Source of the DNA: Onchidella celtica
Lineage: Eukaryota > Mollusca > Gastropoda > Systellommatophora > Onchidiidae
Direction of reading: 5' to 3'
NCBI GenBank assembly: GCA_963931925.1
Contig: OZ007574.1
Coordinates: 29,898,591 to 29,962,590, forward strand
DNA length: 64,000 nucleotides
Shown one piece after another: positions 25,180-64,000 of the stretch (position 1 is its first letter; each line of letters starts with the position of its first letter). Made by a program: the position numbers and the translations under genes. The notes under the pieces are model-generated. The model did no database searches and was not told the DNA's origin. It saw nothing but the letters and a program-made list of their open reading frames with translations.

Positions 25180-25524
25180 ACAAGGTGGTCTAGAGGCAAG
25201 GTGCTCGCCTCTCATGTCAAGGGTCCCGGGTTCAAAACCCGGGCTGTGCAGGCATTTTGGAAATTGGGATTTTTCTCATATTTTCGTGTCCCTGCTCCTA
25301 TTGGGGGGTAGGATCGAGCACCTAGTCTTCTCGGATAAGGACAAAAAAATTCGTAGGGCCCGTGTGCACGTTGCGCACGTTAAAGATACCTTGGCAGTTG
25401 GAAATCGTAAAGAGCAGGCCGAACAGGCCGCTGCCCGGGCAAATCGAGAGAACAAGACTTTCTGTAAAGCGCCTAGAGCAAACTCGTTTGGATTAGGCGC
25501 TATATATAAATGATCTTCATTACC
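25180..25524 (+). mobile_element. tRNA-derived SINE, type-2 (LINE-like) tail
   Basis: The head (A box GGTGGTCTAGAGG, B box GGTTCAAAACC) and body closely match the SINE at 17080, without its internal duplication. After CCCGGGCAAA the sequence switches to a different tail: TGTAAAGCGCCTAGAG, a loop, then GGCGCTATATATAAATG, ending near 25524. That tail resembles the 3' hairpin of the LINE fragment at 3319-3378. I found no clear target duplication. A 184-codon open frame runs through the element and is not a gene. Confidence 0.9.
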
Positions 25525-26489
25525 ATTGATCTGTTTTGTTTTGACCAAACGTGTCTGATGTCAGATTTCATAGACTGGTCTGTATGTCCAATATCCTTCC
25601 ACGTCAGGCCTTGGGTTAAATGGCATACTCTTTAAACAAAAATACAAAACAAAGATAATAATAATAAATAAATAAATGTACATAACCGAATTTTTTTTTA
25701 GTTCTGTTGAATATGTGAACTTAACTTTTTTGGGGGGGGGGGGGGGGGGCGGAGGTTAACCACAGAGTAACTGACATACATGGCCGTTTTAGGGAGTTAC
25801 AAGTTACATGGAGTTATAATTTTTATCTGTGGTTTACCACCGTCCGTCCTCTGCGGTTTCGTCAAATGCTTGTTGCAGTAGCTGATTGCATATAGCCGCA
25901 TGGCCTTTACTGCCCAAGTCATATTTGAAACACGTCATCAGTTTTTGGTGCCCAAGGCTCTCTGTCTTCTTTTGTGCGTGTGTGTGTGTGGGGGGGGGGG
26001 GGGAGGTACTTTCGAATTTATCATATCAACAAACATTTCTTGAGAAATGATTATACATGACATGCATTTTTGTAGTATGTGTTTGTATATACTTCGGCAT
26101 TTCAAATCAGTTTTGCAAGTTCCAAAGTTTGGACAAGGCAATCTAAATCTGGGCGCCAGAGGATTAAAAATAAAAATGCCCAACGATAACACACTAACGT
26201 AATAAGGTGTGTTGATTTTGTTTAAATCCAAGATCAAAATACATGTGCCTCTCCCCCGAAAAACGTTACTGTCGGCTTGCTTGCTCTCTGTCGGCAAACT
26301 TGAAACCTTAACTTTTCTCAACTACTTTCTCAAACTACTTTCAAAGTAAAACATAAACCATTCATTCTGCCAAGAATGAAAACAGAACAAACAAAAAAAA
26401 AAAGGTTTTAAAAATATAATTATACATGTATACAAAAGAATAATAAATAGCGGAACTATAATATAATGTGTATCTTTCTGGTGCATTTT

Positions 26490-26910
26490 CGCTCTATTGT
26501 AGTTCAACACTACAGGCCAAATAACAGTTTCAAATACCATAAAATTAATTTTCTTAACTAAGTGTCAAATAATCTAAATCAGTCTCCTTTGTAGCGACCT
26601 ACTGTGCTTATTCAACTTTCAGGCAATCTTTTGAACATATTGTAATGCCAGGAAAATGCAATGAAGTTTTTTGCTCCCTTTCCACAGCACGTGGGAAGGC
26701 TGCAGTTGACAGGCATTCAGTTTGGTGCAATTTCCCTGCCAAGAAAAGAGTGCATAGTCCACACTGGCGCACATGAGCTATGTGGGAATACTGTGGATAT
26801 TATATTATAGCAAATTTTCTACAGGCAGAGATAGAGAAGGGAAAAGAGTGGGACTGTCGGTTTATCCAGGCTATTGTCGGGTACCTCATTTGGTGAATTA
26901 GTGATTAAAT
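26490..26910. repeat. Diverged interspersed repeat, copy 2
   Basis: Partner of 12750-13150 in the same orientation (landmarks given there). It ends near an AT-rich block at 26900-26960. I see neither terminal inverted repeats nor an ORF. Confidence 0.7.
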
Positions 26911-29900
26911 AAATAAATTTTGAAAAACACACAGATGAATTTAATATTTTGTTTATTCATTTATTCATTTGTATATTCATCTTAAATTACGCAGTGAAGA
27001 CATGATATACACAGCATGGAATATGACAACTGAAACAAAAACAAAGAAAATCAGAACATGAAATGCATGAGCTTTCAATACAACCTATACATATAAAAAA
27101 AAAAAAAGCCTCTTATGTCTGTACATGCTCTATGCACATAGTCTTTGAGAAGACAGGAATGAGAGAAATATATGCCATATGATATTTATGACAAAGTGAG
27201 TAAGCTGGGTGATACTGTAGATGAACGCTGATGACAAGACCACATACTACTGTGAGAGACAAGTTTCAGATTAGTTGCCTTGCGACAGATTGTAGATATC
27301 AGCTCAAGGCTACAATAGTAATCTCTGATTTTTCTATCCATCGTTCTAACAGTAATTTACATTTCATTCATCCGTACCGGACTTCAATCCCTGTGATTGC
27401 CCTCTCATAGAGTCCAAACATTAGGATTACAATGAAACAATTCTTTTTGCTTTTGTTTCATTTTGCAGTGAAATTTCTAACAAAATGCTGGCTGACTACT
27501 GGTAAAAAAAAAAAAGAAAGCATTTTGTGTGTCTCTTTACTGAACAGATACACACAAAGCTGAGTCATATGTCAACAAATTTTGCAAAGGTAAATCAACT
27601 TTTCTGCCTGTCGTAAACAATGATGACTAGTCGAAATCAATGGACAAACATATATGCATAGAATTCATATGCATGATAAAAAATTGTTTGTGTTTAGTTT
27701 TTCCCATATCTCCAAAGCTTTTATCACATATTTTTTTTCCGCCAGTGAATTTCTGAGCAATATTTTGTAAAACAGGAAATCCAATCGGCAATCACTGAGC
27801 TGCAGCAAAAGAGAAGAAAAATCATGCATACATGCAAAGGTTACAGGTAATACATTTCAATTTCCCCTTTACCTCTCATAAATAAGATGAGCTACTGACA
27901 ATTTCTCAACCACAGAAAAACTGTGTGGGAAAAGGACTAATGTTAAACATATGGAATCAGGCAGTTTATCAATAGCAAACTGATGTAATTAAACTGACAG
28001 GCCAAGGAATGCATACGCAATTGTACACCACTTTAAACATGTTCTCCCATTAATGTTTGATTACCCACAGCAACAATGATGCTTGACTCCATTCCTATTC
28101 AGTAATACAACCATGCACTGAATTTCCCCACCCTCACTGGAAAATGGATGGTTCATACTGCTCAATATCATGAGCTAACATGTGACATGGTGTATTCGGT
28201 GCCAGAAGTTATAAAAGAAAAAGAAAATAAAGTAATAACTGCAAAAACTTCTTGCGTTAGAAAATTTGATCCTCCAGGCTTGATGAGTGTGTTGACTTAA
28301 CATGTTTATTAATAAAATCTTAAAGCTACTAAAGCCCTTTCATCAATTCCAGATCCCAGTACACATACAATTGTTACATGTACAGCACTTTACATGGGAT
28401 ACAAATTTGTGTATAAGACATGCAATTACAGGCACAAAAAATCTGCAAGATCTGCCTCCATGATGAAAATGAAAATCTAAAGTCACACATTCAACTTCCC
28501 ACAAAGCTTACAAAAACATGCGGTGAATTTCAATGAATGCAAAAAGAAAAAAAAAAAACAACTTTCTGAATACATATTATTGTTGGTCTTCATGCAATTC
28601 AAATTATGGGAAAAATGAACATAATGTAACTATACTGCATAATGACAACCACAACTTTTGTTCACTTTCAAAACTCCCACCCCTTCCCTTATTTTGGAAT
28701 GCAGAAATCATATCACTGGCCGCAAATGCATGAACAGAATTTAAACTCTTGATATTCTTAACAAGACAAATTGCAGGTGTTACAGTAGGTATTTTGTCAT
28801 AATACACATACCTTAGGGGAAAAGTTTGAATGTAGATCACTGCAGAAATATCCAGCACATTCACTGATTCAATTCTCGGTTTCTCCAGTAAAGTTTGGAC
28901 ATAATCATGATATGGCAGCAACATTTCCAGGTGGCACCGCATGAATAGAACAAATTTGAACAGGGTTTTTTTTTTTTGCAACTACACATATACATATATT
29001 TCCAGCATTTCACAATGAAAAGAAAACCCTCAACCTACACTGATCTTTCCACTAAACAGTAAGTTTTCTATTATGGTGGCCGTCTACAAATGACAATTTA
29101 TATCAAGTGTTCTGATTGTCTGCTGATACGCAGACACTGAACTTTAAAGCTAGTAATTACCCTCTTTCAAGTTTAGCAAAGAACCTAATGTGCCTCCTCA
29201 CTGCAGCTTTTAAATCATAAATAGATTCTTGTTAAACTTAAAAGAACAGTGGCAGCAGCTTACAGTTCCAAGGGCCAGAAGTATTACAAAAGTACACATG
29301 AACTTCACCAGAATAATTATATCATGTACTTAAAAAAAAAAAACCCAACTGAATCCAGAACACAAAATGCAATCTAACAAAGCTTTGAAGACAAAAACAA
29401 TATCACAATTCAAACATTTCTGAGTCACATTCTGGTTCTGAATCCAGTTAACTTGAAACACTGTTTATTTTTGCTTTTATCTTATAATCTTTGTATTTTC
29501 TAGACATATGCCCTAAGCCTACTGCCATTATCAGAGGTTGGAGGGAGGGCTGTTTTTTCATTTGTGTGACCCAGGATAACTCTGTCCAACAGTATTATTC
29601 TGTCATAACTGATGATAAATGAACTTCAGTTGCAATGTGTTCTATAGAAACTGAAACACAAGATTAAGGAAGTAGTGCTGCTTAAATGATCATCAACACA
29701 AGACTTTGGAATCCATAGCAAGCTTAATAAGGAAGAAAGAAATAAAAGAAAAATTAAATGGTGCATGGTGGGGATTGTGGGGAAAAAAACCAACTACAAT
29801 AATAAATTTTAAAAAAAGCAACACCAATTTGCACAATACTGTAATATGACTTGTTTAAATAACATCCAAAAGCACACTGCCCTAGGCCTAGCCTTGCCAG

Positions 29901-31639
29901 GAAGCAATTTTTCAAGGCCTTTCTGCTTATGCTTTAATCACATCTCTAATATGAAAATGCATTTACAATTTGCTAATACATTATCACTAAGTGCAAGTAA
30001 ACAAACATTTACAGTGGAACTGAAACGATATTTGCTCGAGTCTTGGAACAAAGTGACCACAGGAAAACATCCAAAGAATTGTTATAACACAAACGAAGGC
30101 ATGGAGTGTGGGAACATAACAGCCAGCACAAGAAAACAGAAAAACAAATACAAAGCAGCTCATGTTTTACTCTTAAACCCCCAATGATGCATTATCTGCT
30201 GGCAGTGATATGTGTTTGGTGCCCTATTTATCCGTCTATGACGACACAATGAAATGATCACTTGCATCTTTCTCTGCGCAACAGGAACATATTTTCTCGG
30301 TTCATGGTTTCAACGCCTTTGACAGAATAACCGTTTCTCAATTTTCATTGCATAGTGTAGCAATGGTATTTGGGAACTTAATCACTGAGATTTAAATTCT
30401 TTTTTCCAACATCAACTCCAATATGCAAAATCTTTGGAGCAAAATCAGAAATTGCCATGAAATTGCACAAACTCCTCCCCCTCCCATCCCCAATGCCCTC
30501 TTTGACAGTAAAAAAAAAAACCCAAACTATTTGCTTCATCCAGTGACATAAAAACACAAACATTAGGACCTATACAAAGGAACAATAGTTTGTTTACACA
30601 AATGAAGATAAACAATTGTAAGTCAACATAATTACCGAAATTCTACTTCCTAATTATGCCCAAAAACCTTCATTAAATGTTTATTCAATAATGCACTAAA
30701 CTTACAATAATTTCTGATCAAGCTACACTGAGCACCAGGCATAGCAATTTTTAAAGGTTAAAGCAATGCCTCTTGTATTCCTATATTATTATATCCATCT
30801 CAATTTCTTTCTTTGTCAGCCCTGGTGCATTTCAAATTAAATGAAGCTTAAACAATGAGCTGGACTGCTGGTCACATCCTGCACCACTGACATCATGCTT
30901 TTCTAAAGCTTCTAAAGCATTCCTAGTTGGTAGCTTTCATCTCAATGAATTAAAACATCTCATGATATATCTTTCCACATGTCATCAGTACCGTCACACG
31001 CAACAAAAAACATACTTTTAGTTTTTCTTCCCTTAAATGCAATAACATAGCTGCCAACTTTCAAAAACCTCACCTTGTTACATTATGGAATATTATTCTC
31101 TTTACATAGACCTAATGTAATACAGCATAAGATTTTAAGAAGCAGTCCATAAAACAAACATTTTGCTTCAAATGCAATTATACATGTGTTGTTACCACTG
31201 TTTCTGTTTCTAAAGAAAAAACTGACTATTATGATATGAGCTGTCCTCAGAATTGTATAACTCTTTCATACTAACTTGTTCTGGCAGTATTGAACAATGT
31301 CAGGCTTGCCTCCATGTGACTTGTGAAATTGGACGTCTCCATAATGTGACTTATGACTCACAATGCATTTATTGGACAAGTTTGATGATAATAATGCAAA
31401 AGGAAATTCCTCTGAATATTTTGCACTAAATGTCTACTCACGGCTTCATGACTCATGAGTTTGGATAGAAAAGACTTCCGATTAAAAATAAAATAAATCT
31501 ATCCATTATCGCAAATCATGTTAGGCATAAAAGAAGACCGATGTAATAGATCTAGAACTGAAGCCACTTCACAAGCCATGTCCATATTGTTCTAGTTCTA
31601 GAACTTTTTCTATTGTTTTACCAGCTCACAGGCTCTAGA

Positions 31640-32290
31640 TTTCGATTTATCAGGTCGCTAAAACATCCGTAGGCCTACGCCTGAGCCAAGGCCTAGTTTA
31701 TCCGTGATCGCCAATTACGTTCAAGATTCTAAAAGACGGCCGACCTAGATCTACCGGGAGGTACCACCACCAAAGATGATTGTAAGCTGTGTAAAACTGA
31801 AAAAAAAAAAAAAAACTCAAAAGAACGTAACAGCGAAATAAAACGAAACCTCTTCGCAAAATGTGTCCACTGTCTTACTCACTGACCGCAATCGTTTACG
31901 ATACAATACGCGTGACCTGCACGTGCTTACGTACTCGAGCTCGATGAACGGCCGAAGCATGCGGACACGGGCGAAGGTGTATGCCGTGATGACTTGTTAT
32001 GCAACATTACTAATGCCTGGTTGAGTGGGGCCGCGGCGGGGATACAAAAGTTATCACGAGCTTGGGCATACACAGTAAATGCGGGGCCAACAGCACTGTG
32101 CTGCCCCCAAGAAACAAAAGGATCTCAATAGCGTGGCATACGCAGTACGACAGGACACGGTATGGTAGAGCTGCGTTTACGGTTGCGCCCGTTGAATCGC
32201 TAGGTCCAGCGCTATTAACGGTAGGCCAAGATACAGGAGTTACGGTTTTGTATCCTCATTGTGTTTTTCTTCGTATAAATTGGGAAATTC
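31640..32290. other. CpG-richer patch, possible promoter region
   Basis: CpG dinucleotides are frequent (for example CACGTGCTTACGTACTCGAG and GGGCCGCGGCGGGG) compared with the CpG-poor AT-rich flanks. No transcription start, splice donor or ORF of a known family could be tied to it. It might be a distal promoter of the PPP1R16-like gene, which lies to its left on the minus strand. Confidence 0.3.
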
Positions 32291-32959
32291 TTCAAAAACG
32301 TATTAACGTACCGGAACCCAAAAAAACGTACTAAATACGTATTTTACGTACTGGTTGGCAGCTATGCAATAATAATGCAAAGTACTCTAAAGGTTCCAAT
32401 ATCATTTCATATTCTACCTTCATCATCAAACCGTATATATTTTTCAACTCATTTGATTCAAACCCTGGAGAAGTTGCCCAACAAAATCAAAATATCTTCA
32501 GCTACTAAGGCAAAATATATACATTCTGTTCCTTCCCATTTCTTCACTAAAACAATATCATTCAATTGGACAAAATTAAAAGACCGTAAAGTTTCAAATT
32601 TTTTAAAGAACAAAAACAATGATCCTCACATCATGGCCTACAATAAGAATATATTATTTCTTGTCTCGTATTCACAGTGCATACCAAGACACTTGAAAGC
32701 AATGTATCACCAGCTACATTAAAGAAACAAAAAAAAAATTTAAAAAATACAAATATCAACATCAAATTCTCATCACCAATCCATTCTGAATTTCCTGTGG
32801 TATCAAACACACTTGCATCATGAAATTAGTAATCTAATAAAAAATATTTCCCTGTTGTCGCTTTGCCAAAGACACCCACCAGGTATATACATTCAATAAA
32901 AAAAAACTTAATATGAGCATCAATCACAATGACTGTACTCTATGTTGGGCATGTTATGC

Positions 32960-33185
32960 TTCTTCACTTCACTTCCGCCTGTGATCCCTCCTAGGACATA
33001 GGCCACCAACAAGAGCTCTCCAGACATCCCGTTACTGGGCCAGTCTTTCCAGCTGTCCCCAGTGCGACCAATCTTCTTGATGTCTACCTCCAAGTGCCAG
33101 GTGTTTTTCGGCCGGCCTCTTTTCCTTTTCCCTTGATGGTTCCATTTGAGGGCTTGTCTTGTGGTGCTGGATGCAGGTTTCTGGG
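32960..33185 (-). pseudogene. Remnant of a LINE ORF2 C-terminus
   Basis: On the minus strand GKRKRGRPKNTW and, in a shifted frame, WRALVGGLCPRRDHRRK are the signature C-terminal words of a large group of metazoan non-LTR reverse transcriptase ORFs. The two parts lie in different frames and a TAA interrupts the second before WRALV, so the copy is dead. It is visibly more GC-rich than the surrounding AT-rich sequence. Confidence 0.75.
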
Positions 33186-33673
33186 CATGTTATAAAATGA
33201 GTCTAATTCTTCATTTTTTTTTTCCAAGGGGAAAAATAAACAAAGACATTCTTGGCCCATCCAGTCTCTCCACCCAACACCTGCCAGAGAATATCTTTAA
33301 AAAAACAACAACCTTTTAACGTGTGGTTTCAATCAGACCGAAGAGAACTTTATTTCTGAATATGAAAACATGGGGGAGACTTTGTGTTTATCTCTGGCAA
33401 GCGATGCAATGCACAGTAAGTTGACAAATCTTCAGGTTCAAACAGAAACCTACTCTGACATAAAACCCAGTGTTAAAAGAACTTCTAATGTATCACTAAG
33501 AAACTGCGATAAAAAACAAAAAAACATATGAAAACAATGACGAGTGAAGAAGGCCACACTTTCTGATCAAAAGATGATGATTGTTGTTAAAACTTTACAC
33601 ACGCCCAAACACACAATTTAATATCGTGTCACACTTTCACTGGATCATCTCAGAATGCTGCTTGCTCTTAAAA

Positions 33674-33879
33674 TATTTCACGCCAGCCTGTGACATTCTA
33701 AAAGGGTAATATCTTTACCTTCCGCCTATGGCAGTCATTACTGGAGTAAAGTTCTGCTGGGTATTATAGTCTATTAAATTTCACGCCAGCCTGTGACATT
33801 CTAAAAGGGTAATATCTTCACCTTCCGCCTATGGCAGTCATTACTGGAGTAAAGTTCTGCTGGGTATTATAGTCTATTA
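33674..33879. repeat. 103-bp tandem duplication
   Basis: Two adjacent copies (from about 33674 and 33777), each containing TTTCACGCCAGCCTGTGACA through GGGTATTATAGTCTATTAA, differ at one internal position (ATCTTTACC versus ATCTTCACC) apart from their edges. Near identity implies a recent event. Confidence 0.95.
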
Positions 33880-36243
33880 ATCACAGCATATCTCAAATTT
33901 GAAACTTTGCTGCTCCCCTACCCGTGGACAACTGTAGTGTGACAATTTCTGGCGGTCTTCATTCCCATCTAAACACAACATTTGGGAACTGCTTTCGCTG
34001 TTGCTTTAGTAACAATGAAAAACCAGCTTGATTGCATCACATTCCAGGTCAGACTACTTTCATGCAGCACACAAAAACATCTTCTGCATTCGCTTAGTAA
34101 GCTGCACATGCTATGCATGGATGGACCTGTTATAAATGTGTACAGATAGCTAACAATGTTTTGTAATTTAACTTGCTTAAGATGACATATGAACCAAGCC
34201 AAAATTTGGTCAGTGTGAAAACAAACAATATTTATTTCAAAACTGTGAATGTTATTGCAGGACGAGGTAAAGTATGGAGGTAGGTGGCTTGGTTTGTTGT
34301 TGTTGCAAGATGCTCTTGACGGAATTAACTATTCACCTACAAAATGACATAAAATTTCCATGCCCAAAGACTAATACTTTAGTTTCATTGTTTCGATTTT
34401 CCTGTCGACTCAAAACACCCAATATCCAAGTAAGTTATATTAATATTCTTATTCCCATTATTCACTCTAAAGCACAAATACAAAAATAACCAAATTAAAT
34501 AATGTCTGCATAGCCTAGGTTGTATGAAACTAATATACTATTTAAAAAGAAAAACATCGCAACAATCAAGCTTCACTGTCTGTTCTTCATATTTCAATCC
34601 TACAAACTCCCAAATTTTTTAAACATGAATTACATTCCTGAAATTCTAACATGATGAGGAATATGTTTCATGCCCACATCTAGCAAAACACATCTTACCA
34701 GATCTTTTGATATCAAATAAAACTATCACAACCTGATGGGTCAAAAAGACATGACAGAATGATTGCACGTTGGTAAAATGACCCCCCCCCCCCCCAAAAA
34801 AAAAATCACATTAACATCCTTTTGTTGATGCTAAGCATACCTAGAAAAAAAAGTTAAAAAAAAAAAACATGCTGGACAACAAATGAATGTGAATCTTAAG
34901 ATTTGATAAATGTGGAAGGTATAGCAAGAACCAAATACTTAAAAAATGCTTACACACTATCCCGTTTTTTGCAATACAAGTTAATATTACAAGGTAAACA
35001 AGGATAACAAAGTATGATTTATTACAGTGCAATAACAAAGACCATTCCTGCCAAAATATATAATTCACTCAACTGAATAGAAAAAATGAAAAGTTATACA
35101 ATTAATTTGTGACACCCACTTACTATCCTTTTCCCAAACTGTTTATGAGATGAAACAAACACATTCAAAGCAATGAATAAATTAGTTACATCCACGCATG
35201 TGATCTCAAAACAAACAATGCACCCTCTCAATCTGACAGGTTCAAGTGGATCAAGAATTGTTGTCACTACCAGCAATTCCAAATAATTTAGCCTTGACAA
35301 AGGCTTCAGCACTGACAGACCACGTGTGACTCCCAATGTACATTTTTCTCCATTTCCTAACCCAAATGCTTGACACCACCACCATTCTCCACAGGTGAGA
35401 CACATTACTCACCCTCTTCTCCTTAAACAGAAAATCGTGTCAATCAGATTCCATCTTCTAACACTGCAACTATAAATCCAATGCTGACGACCAAAACATC
35501 CCAGGCCCAGACAAAAACACCCATCAAATTAGTGAAATCAACAGACATCACGCTGACAACACAATAATGACTAAAGTGCAATATATTTTCATAAACTGCC
35601 TTTTTCTGAAATTATCAGCATAAAGAATTTTCTGGTGTTGTGGTACCAAATATTTAATTCTAGCCATAACAAACAGCATCAGTGTCTATACAAGTCTTAC
35701 ATCCTGGCACTGGAGTAGGCCTAGTGATGGATTTCCAACCTACTGGAAATCCAGTTAGTAACAAAAAAATAAATTCCAGACCAGGGTACCCAGAACAATC
35801 ACCCAGCTTAAATAATCATTTAAATAAATTATATGAACTTGCATGATGATGAATGCCAGCAACTTACATTACAAAAAAGAAATTTGTTTTGAGGCTTGTT
35901 GGTTAACGACACTCAGGTGGTTCAGGCCAAGAGAATATGTATCAAATACACTATAAAAAGTATGACAGTTGGGAATTCGAAACAAAACTGGTTCATCTGT
36001 GGTAGCAGTGCACAGACAGTAAAAAAAAAATATCTTCAGTTTTCCCAAGTCAAAGCATACATGACATGAACATTCCCTTAGGATTTGTAGAGAAAATTAC
36101 ATTTTACAATATGTCTTCTGAGGTGAAAGTTTAAAAAATTTGCAGCAAGATCGGTGGTTTACATTTTGATAGGTGTTATTGTTAATCAGGTACGGTAACT
36201 GCTTATGGTAAGAAAATTAAAATATTAATCCCTTAACCCCAAA

Positions 36244-36249
36244 TTTATT
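36244..36249 (-). terminator. Candidate AP1G1 poly(A) signal (AATAAA)
   Basis: This is an AATAAA on the minus strand about 270 nt past the AP1G1 stop codon. Several other AATAAA hexamers occur farther downstream (for example near 34236), so the actual 3' end is uncertain. Confidence 0.3.
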
Positions 36250-36520
36250 GTTACACAGACAATACTTTCATCAGTACTGTCATTGTACAGTATGTTTCAG
36301 CCAAGCGTCTAATACTCATTGATCCATGACACTTGTTCACGTATCACACAAAATATGTTGCTGAAAAGTGTGACAATTGTTAACTTACATCAGATGCACA
36401 TTCACATCATTACAACCACGTAATATCCCTATCTATCATTCTGCACTCTCACCTGCTGGCTTCACATGCTCACAGCCAACACACAACATGTACTATGATA
36501 ACTAAAATTTACATGTGCTG

Positions 36521-62970
<26,450 letters not shown>

Positions 62971-62985
<15 letters not shown>

Positions 62986-63047
62986 TGTGGCTGTGGTACT
63001 GATTGCATGAAATCTTCACACTGGTTTGTGAAACCAGCTGTAGTCTG
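62971..63047 (-). CDS. AP1G1: AP1G1 start exon (5' UTR plus first five codons)
   Basis: An exon bounded by acceptor TTTTTTGCAG and donor AAAG|GTATGA. Its ATG (62985-62983) opens ATG AAT GTC TTA AAG, which splices in frame to coding exon 2 and adds eight residues (MNVLKAVS) before the conserved Met. An in-frame TGA precedes it, so it is the first in-frame Met. The acceptor implies at least one more non-coding exon farther right, possibly outside the window. Confidence 0.75.
62982..63008 (-). promoter_or_regulatory. Upstream ORF overlapping the AP1G1 start codon
   Basis: An ATG at 63008 opens eight codons (MQSVPQPQ) ending in a TGA that overlaps the AP1G1 ATG in the arrangement ATGA. Such overlap can allow termination-reinitiation or favour use of the second in-frame Met in coding exon 2. 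No experimental support. Confidence 0.5.
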
Positions 63048-64000
63048 CTGCAAAAAATTACAATCATCATTAATTCGCATTGATGAAATGGAAGGTTACA
63101 TACAATATCTTATTCTAATCAATATTGGAATCTGTGCTGCATATAATGAATACACGAAGTAATTCATGACAATAGTGCAGCATTGGGCCTAACACTACAG
63201 TAATACATGGAAAGCTCTACGCCTCTAGCCTCCGATTGCTCAGTATGGCAGAGCCAGGTTCGCTCTGGTGTCACCACCTATGAGGAGCAGAGGATCAATG
63301 CCATTCTGAAATGCCAGCAAAGGAGATGGCCCTTACTCCACCTAAACCAGGACAACACCAGCTACACCCATGACCACAGTGTCATTGACAATTCAGAGCC
63401 CGGATTGGACTTCTTAGTTACCTATGGAGCCAACCAGTGTGAAGCTCATGCATGCTTATCTTCACTTGCAAAGGAGAAATAACAACAACATGACAATAGT
63501 AGAAAATGATTCCTTTTACCAAGCCCACTTTACCCTCAAACAAATTAGCGTAACATTTACTTACAGAAAAAACTAATATGGCAACAACTCTTTTAGTACA
63601 CAGTAAACACAGAATATTGAACATCCTGTGATAGATACACTCACATTTCTCTAGTCTAAATCTTAAAAAATATGATTAACTAATATTACAATATATTTAC
63701 TAGTAAACACTCGATCTAGATTTAGGATTGTTGTTTAAAGTTAGGCTAATCTTGCTATTTAATGTTCAACTGCTTCCTGTAAAAAAAATCTGCGCTTTTT
63801 CGGTAGTTCCCACCCCAACTTACCCAGGCTATATTAGTCGATATTCATTCGGTATTTGTCAGTTAACTGAGTATGACTAGATCCAGTCGATATTTCAATT
63901 ATTATTTGAGATATAAATTGAAATCTAGGTTAGATCTAGATTATCTATCGAATGACTAGACAACAAACAGTAGATCTCTAACTCATTTTACAAAGCGGAT
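63048..64000. other. Sequence upstream of the AP1G1 start exon
   Basis: Inferred intron or promoter region of AP1G1 on the minus strand. Mostly AT-rich. A more GC-rich island at about 63205-63480 is open for 91 codons on the plus strand, but its protein matches nothing I recognise. Near 63900-63975, TCTAGAT words recur. No TATA box or initiator could be assigned. Confidence 0.4.

Larger units (their letters stand above)
11588..26940. other. Intergenic / upstream DNA of the PPP1R16-like gene
   Basis: I find no convincing exon here. It contains the elements listed separately: a diverged 400-bp repeat pair (12750-13150 and 26490-26910), hAT-like miniature elements (15170, 19149, 22400), SINEs (17080, 19895, 25180), a GA microsatellite (13073-13101) and many homopolymers. 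The promoter and 5' UTR of the PPP1R16-like gene should lie to the right of 11587, but I could not place them. Confidence 0.5.
26940..36243. other. AT-rich stretch downstream of AP1G1; little structure
   Basis: About 9 kb with no recognisable exon. Apart from a LINE remnant (32960-33185), a 103-bp tandem duplication (33674-33879), a 14-C run (34782-34795) and a CpG-richer patch (about 31640-32290), nothing was recognised. It has fewer recognisable miniature elements than the flanks. Part of it could be AP1G1 3' UTR on the minus strand if a distal poly(A) site is used, but that cannot be shown from sequence alone. Confidence 0.4.

Noticed and set aside
24959..25513. 184-codon plus-strand ORF
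   Set aside because: It runs through the SINE at 25180 and its tRNA-like head; the matching frame in the 17080 copy is broken.

Overview
The window is eukaryotic nuclear DNA: AT-rich, with short coding exons bounded by GT/AG splice sites, long introns, many short non-autonomous transposons and long G or C homopolymer runs. The two recognisable host genes are animal genes. The repeat style (tRNA-headed SINEs, a CR1/L2-type LINE, hAT, piggyBac and TA-flanked miniature elements) suggests a marine invertebrate, most likely a gastropod mollusc. That assignment is inference.

Layout. From 1 to 11,304 lies repeat-rich non-coding DNA that is probably the first coding intron of a minus-strand PPP1R16-type gene (protein phosphatase 1 targeting subunit). 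Its first coding exon is at 11,305-11,587. From about 11,600 to 36,500 is mostly intergenic DNA with SINEs, hAT-type miniature elements, a LINE remnant and small tandem duplications. From 36,521 to 63,047 lies a complete minus-strand gene for the gamma subunit of the AP-1 clathrin adaptor complex (AP1G1). I could assemble 22 coding exons with consistent phases, giving 830 codons (822 if the second in-frame Met is used). A 5' UTR/start exon carries a tiny upstream ORF that overlaps the start codon.

The AP1G1 introns carry most of the interesting structure. There is a young Ty3/Gypsy-type LTR retrotransposon (56,372-60,845, 318-bp LTRs with 2 differences, 5-bp target duplication), inserted antisense to the gene and inside an older inverted-repeat DNA transposon. 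TTAA-flanked and TA-flanked miniature elements are also present, two of the latter 28 and 43 bp from splice donors. Two independent tandem duplications have each copied a 3' splice site plus the first part of an exon, leaving decoy acceptors.

The main candidate for something little described is the LTR element. Where the tRNA primer-binding site is expected it has no TGG start. Instead the 18 nt there pair, with one bulged base, with a segment inside its own LTR. This looks like self-priming of the Tf1/sushi kind, but in an element with no visible chromodomain. A second point of interest is a SINE family with one shared body and two different 3' tails, one resembling the 3' hairpin of the LINE fragment at the left end of the window.
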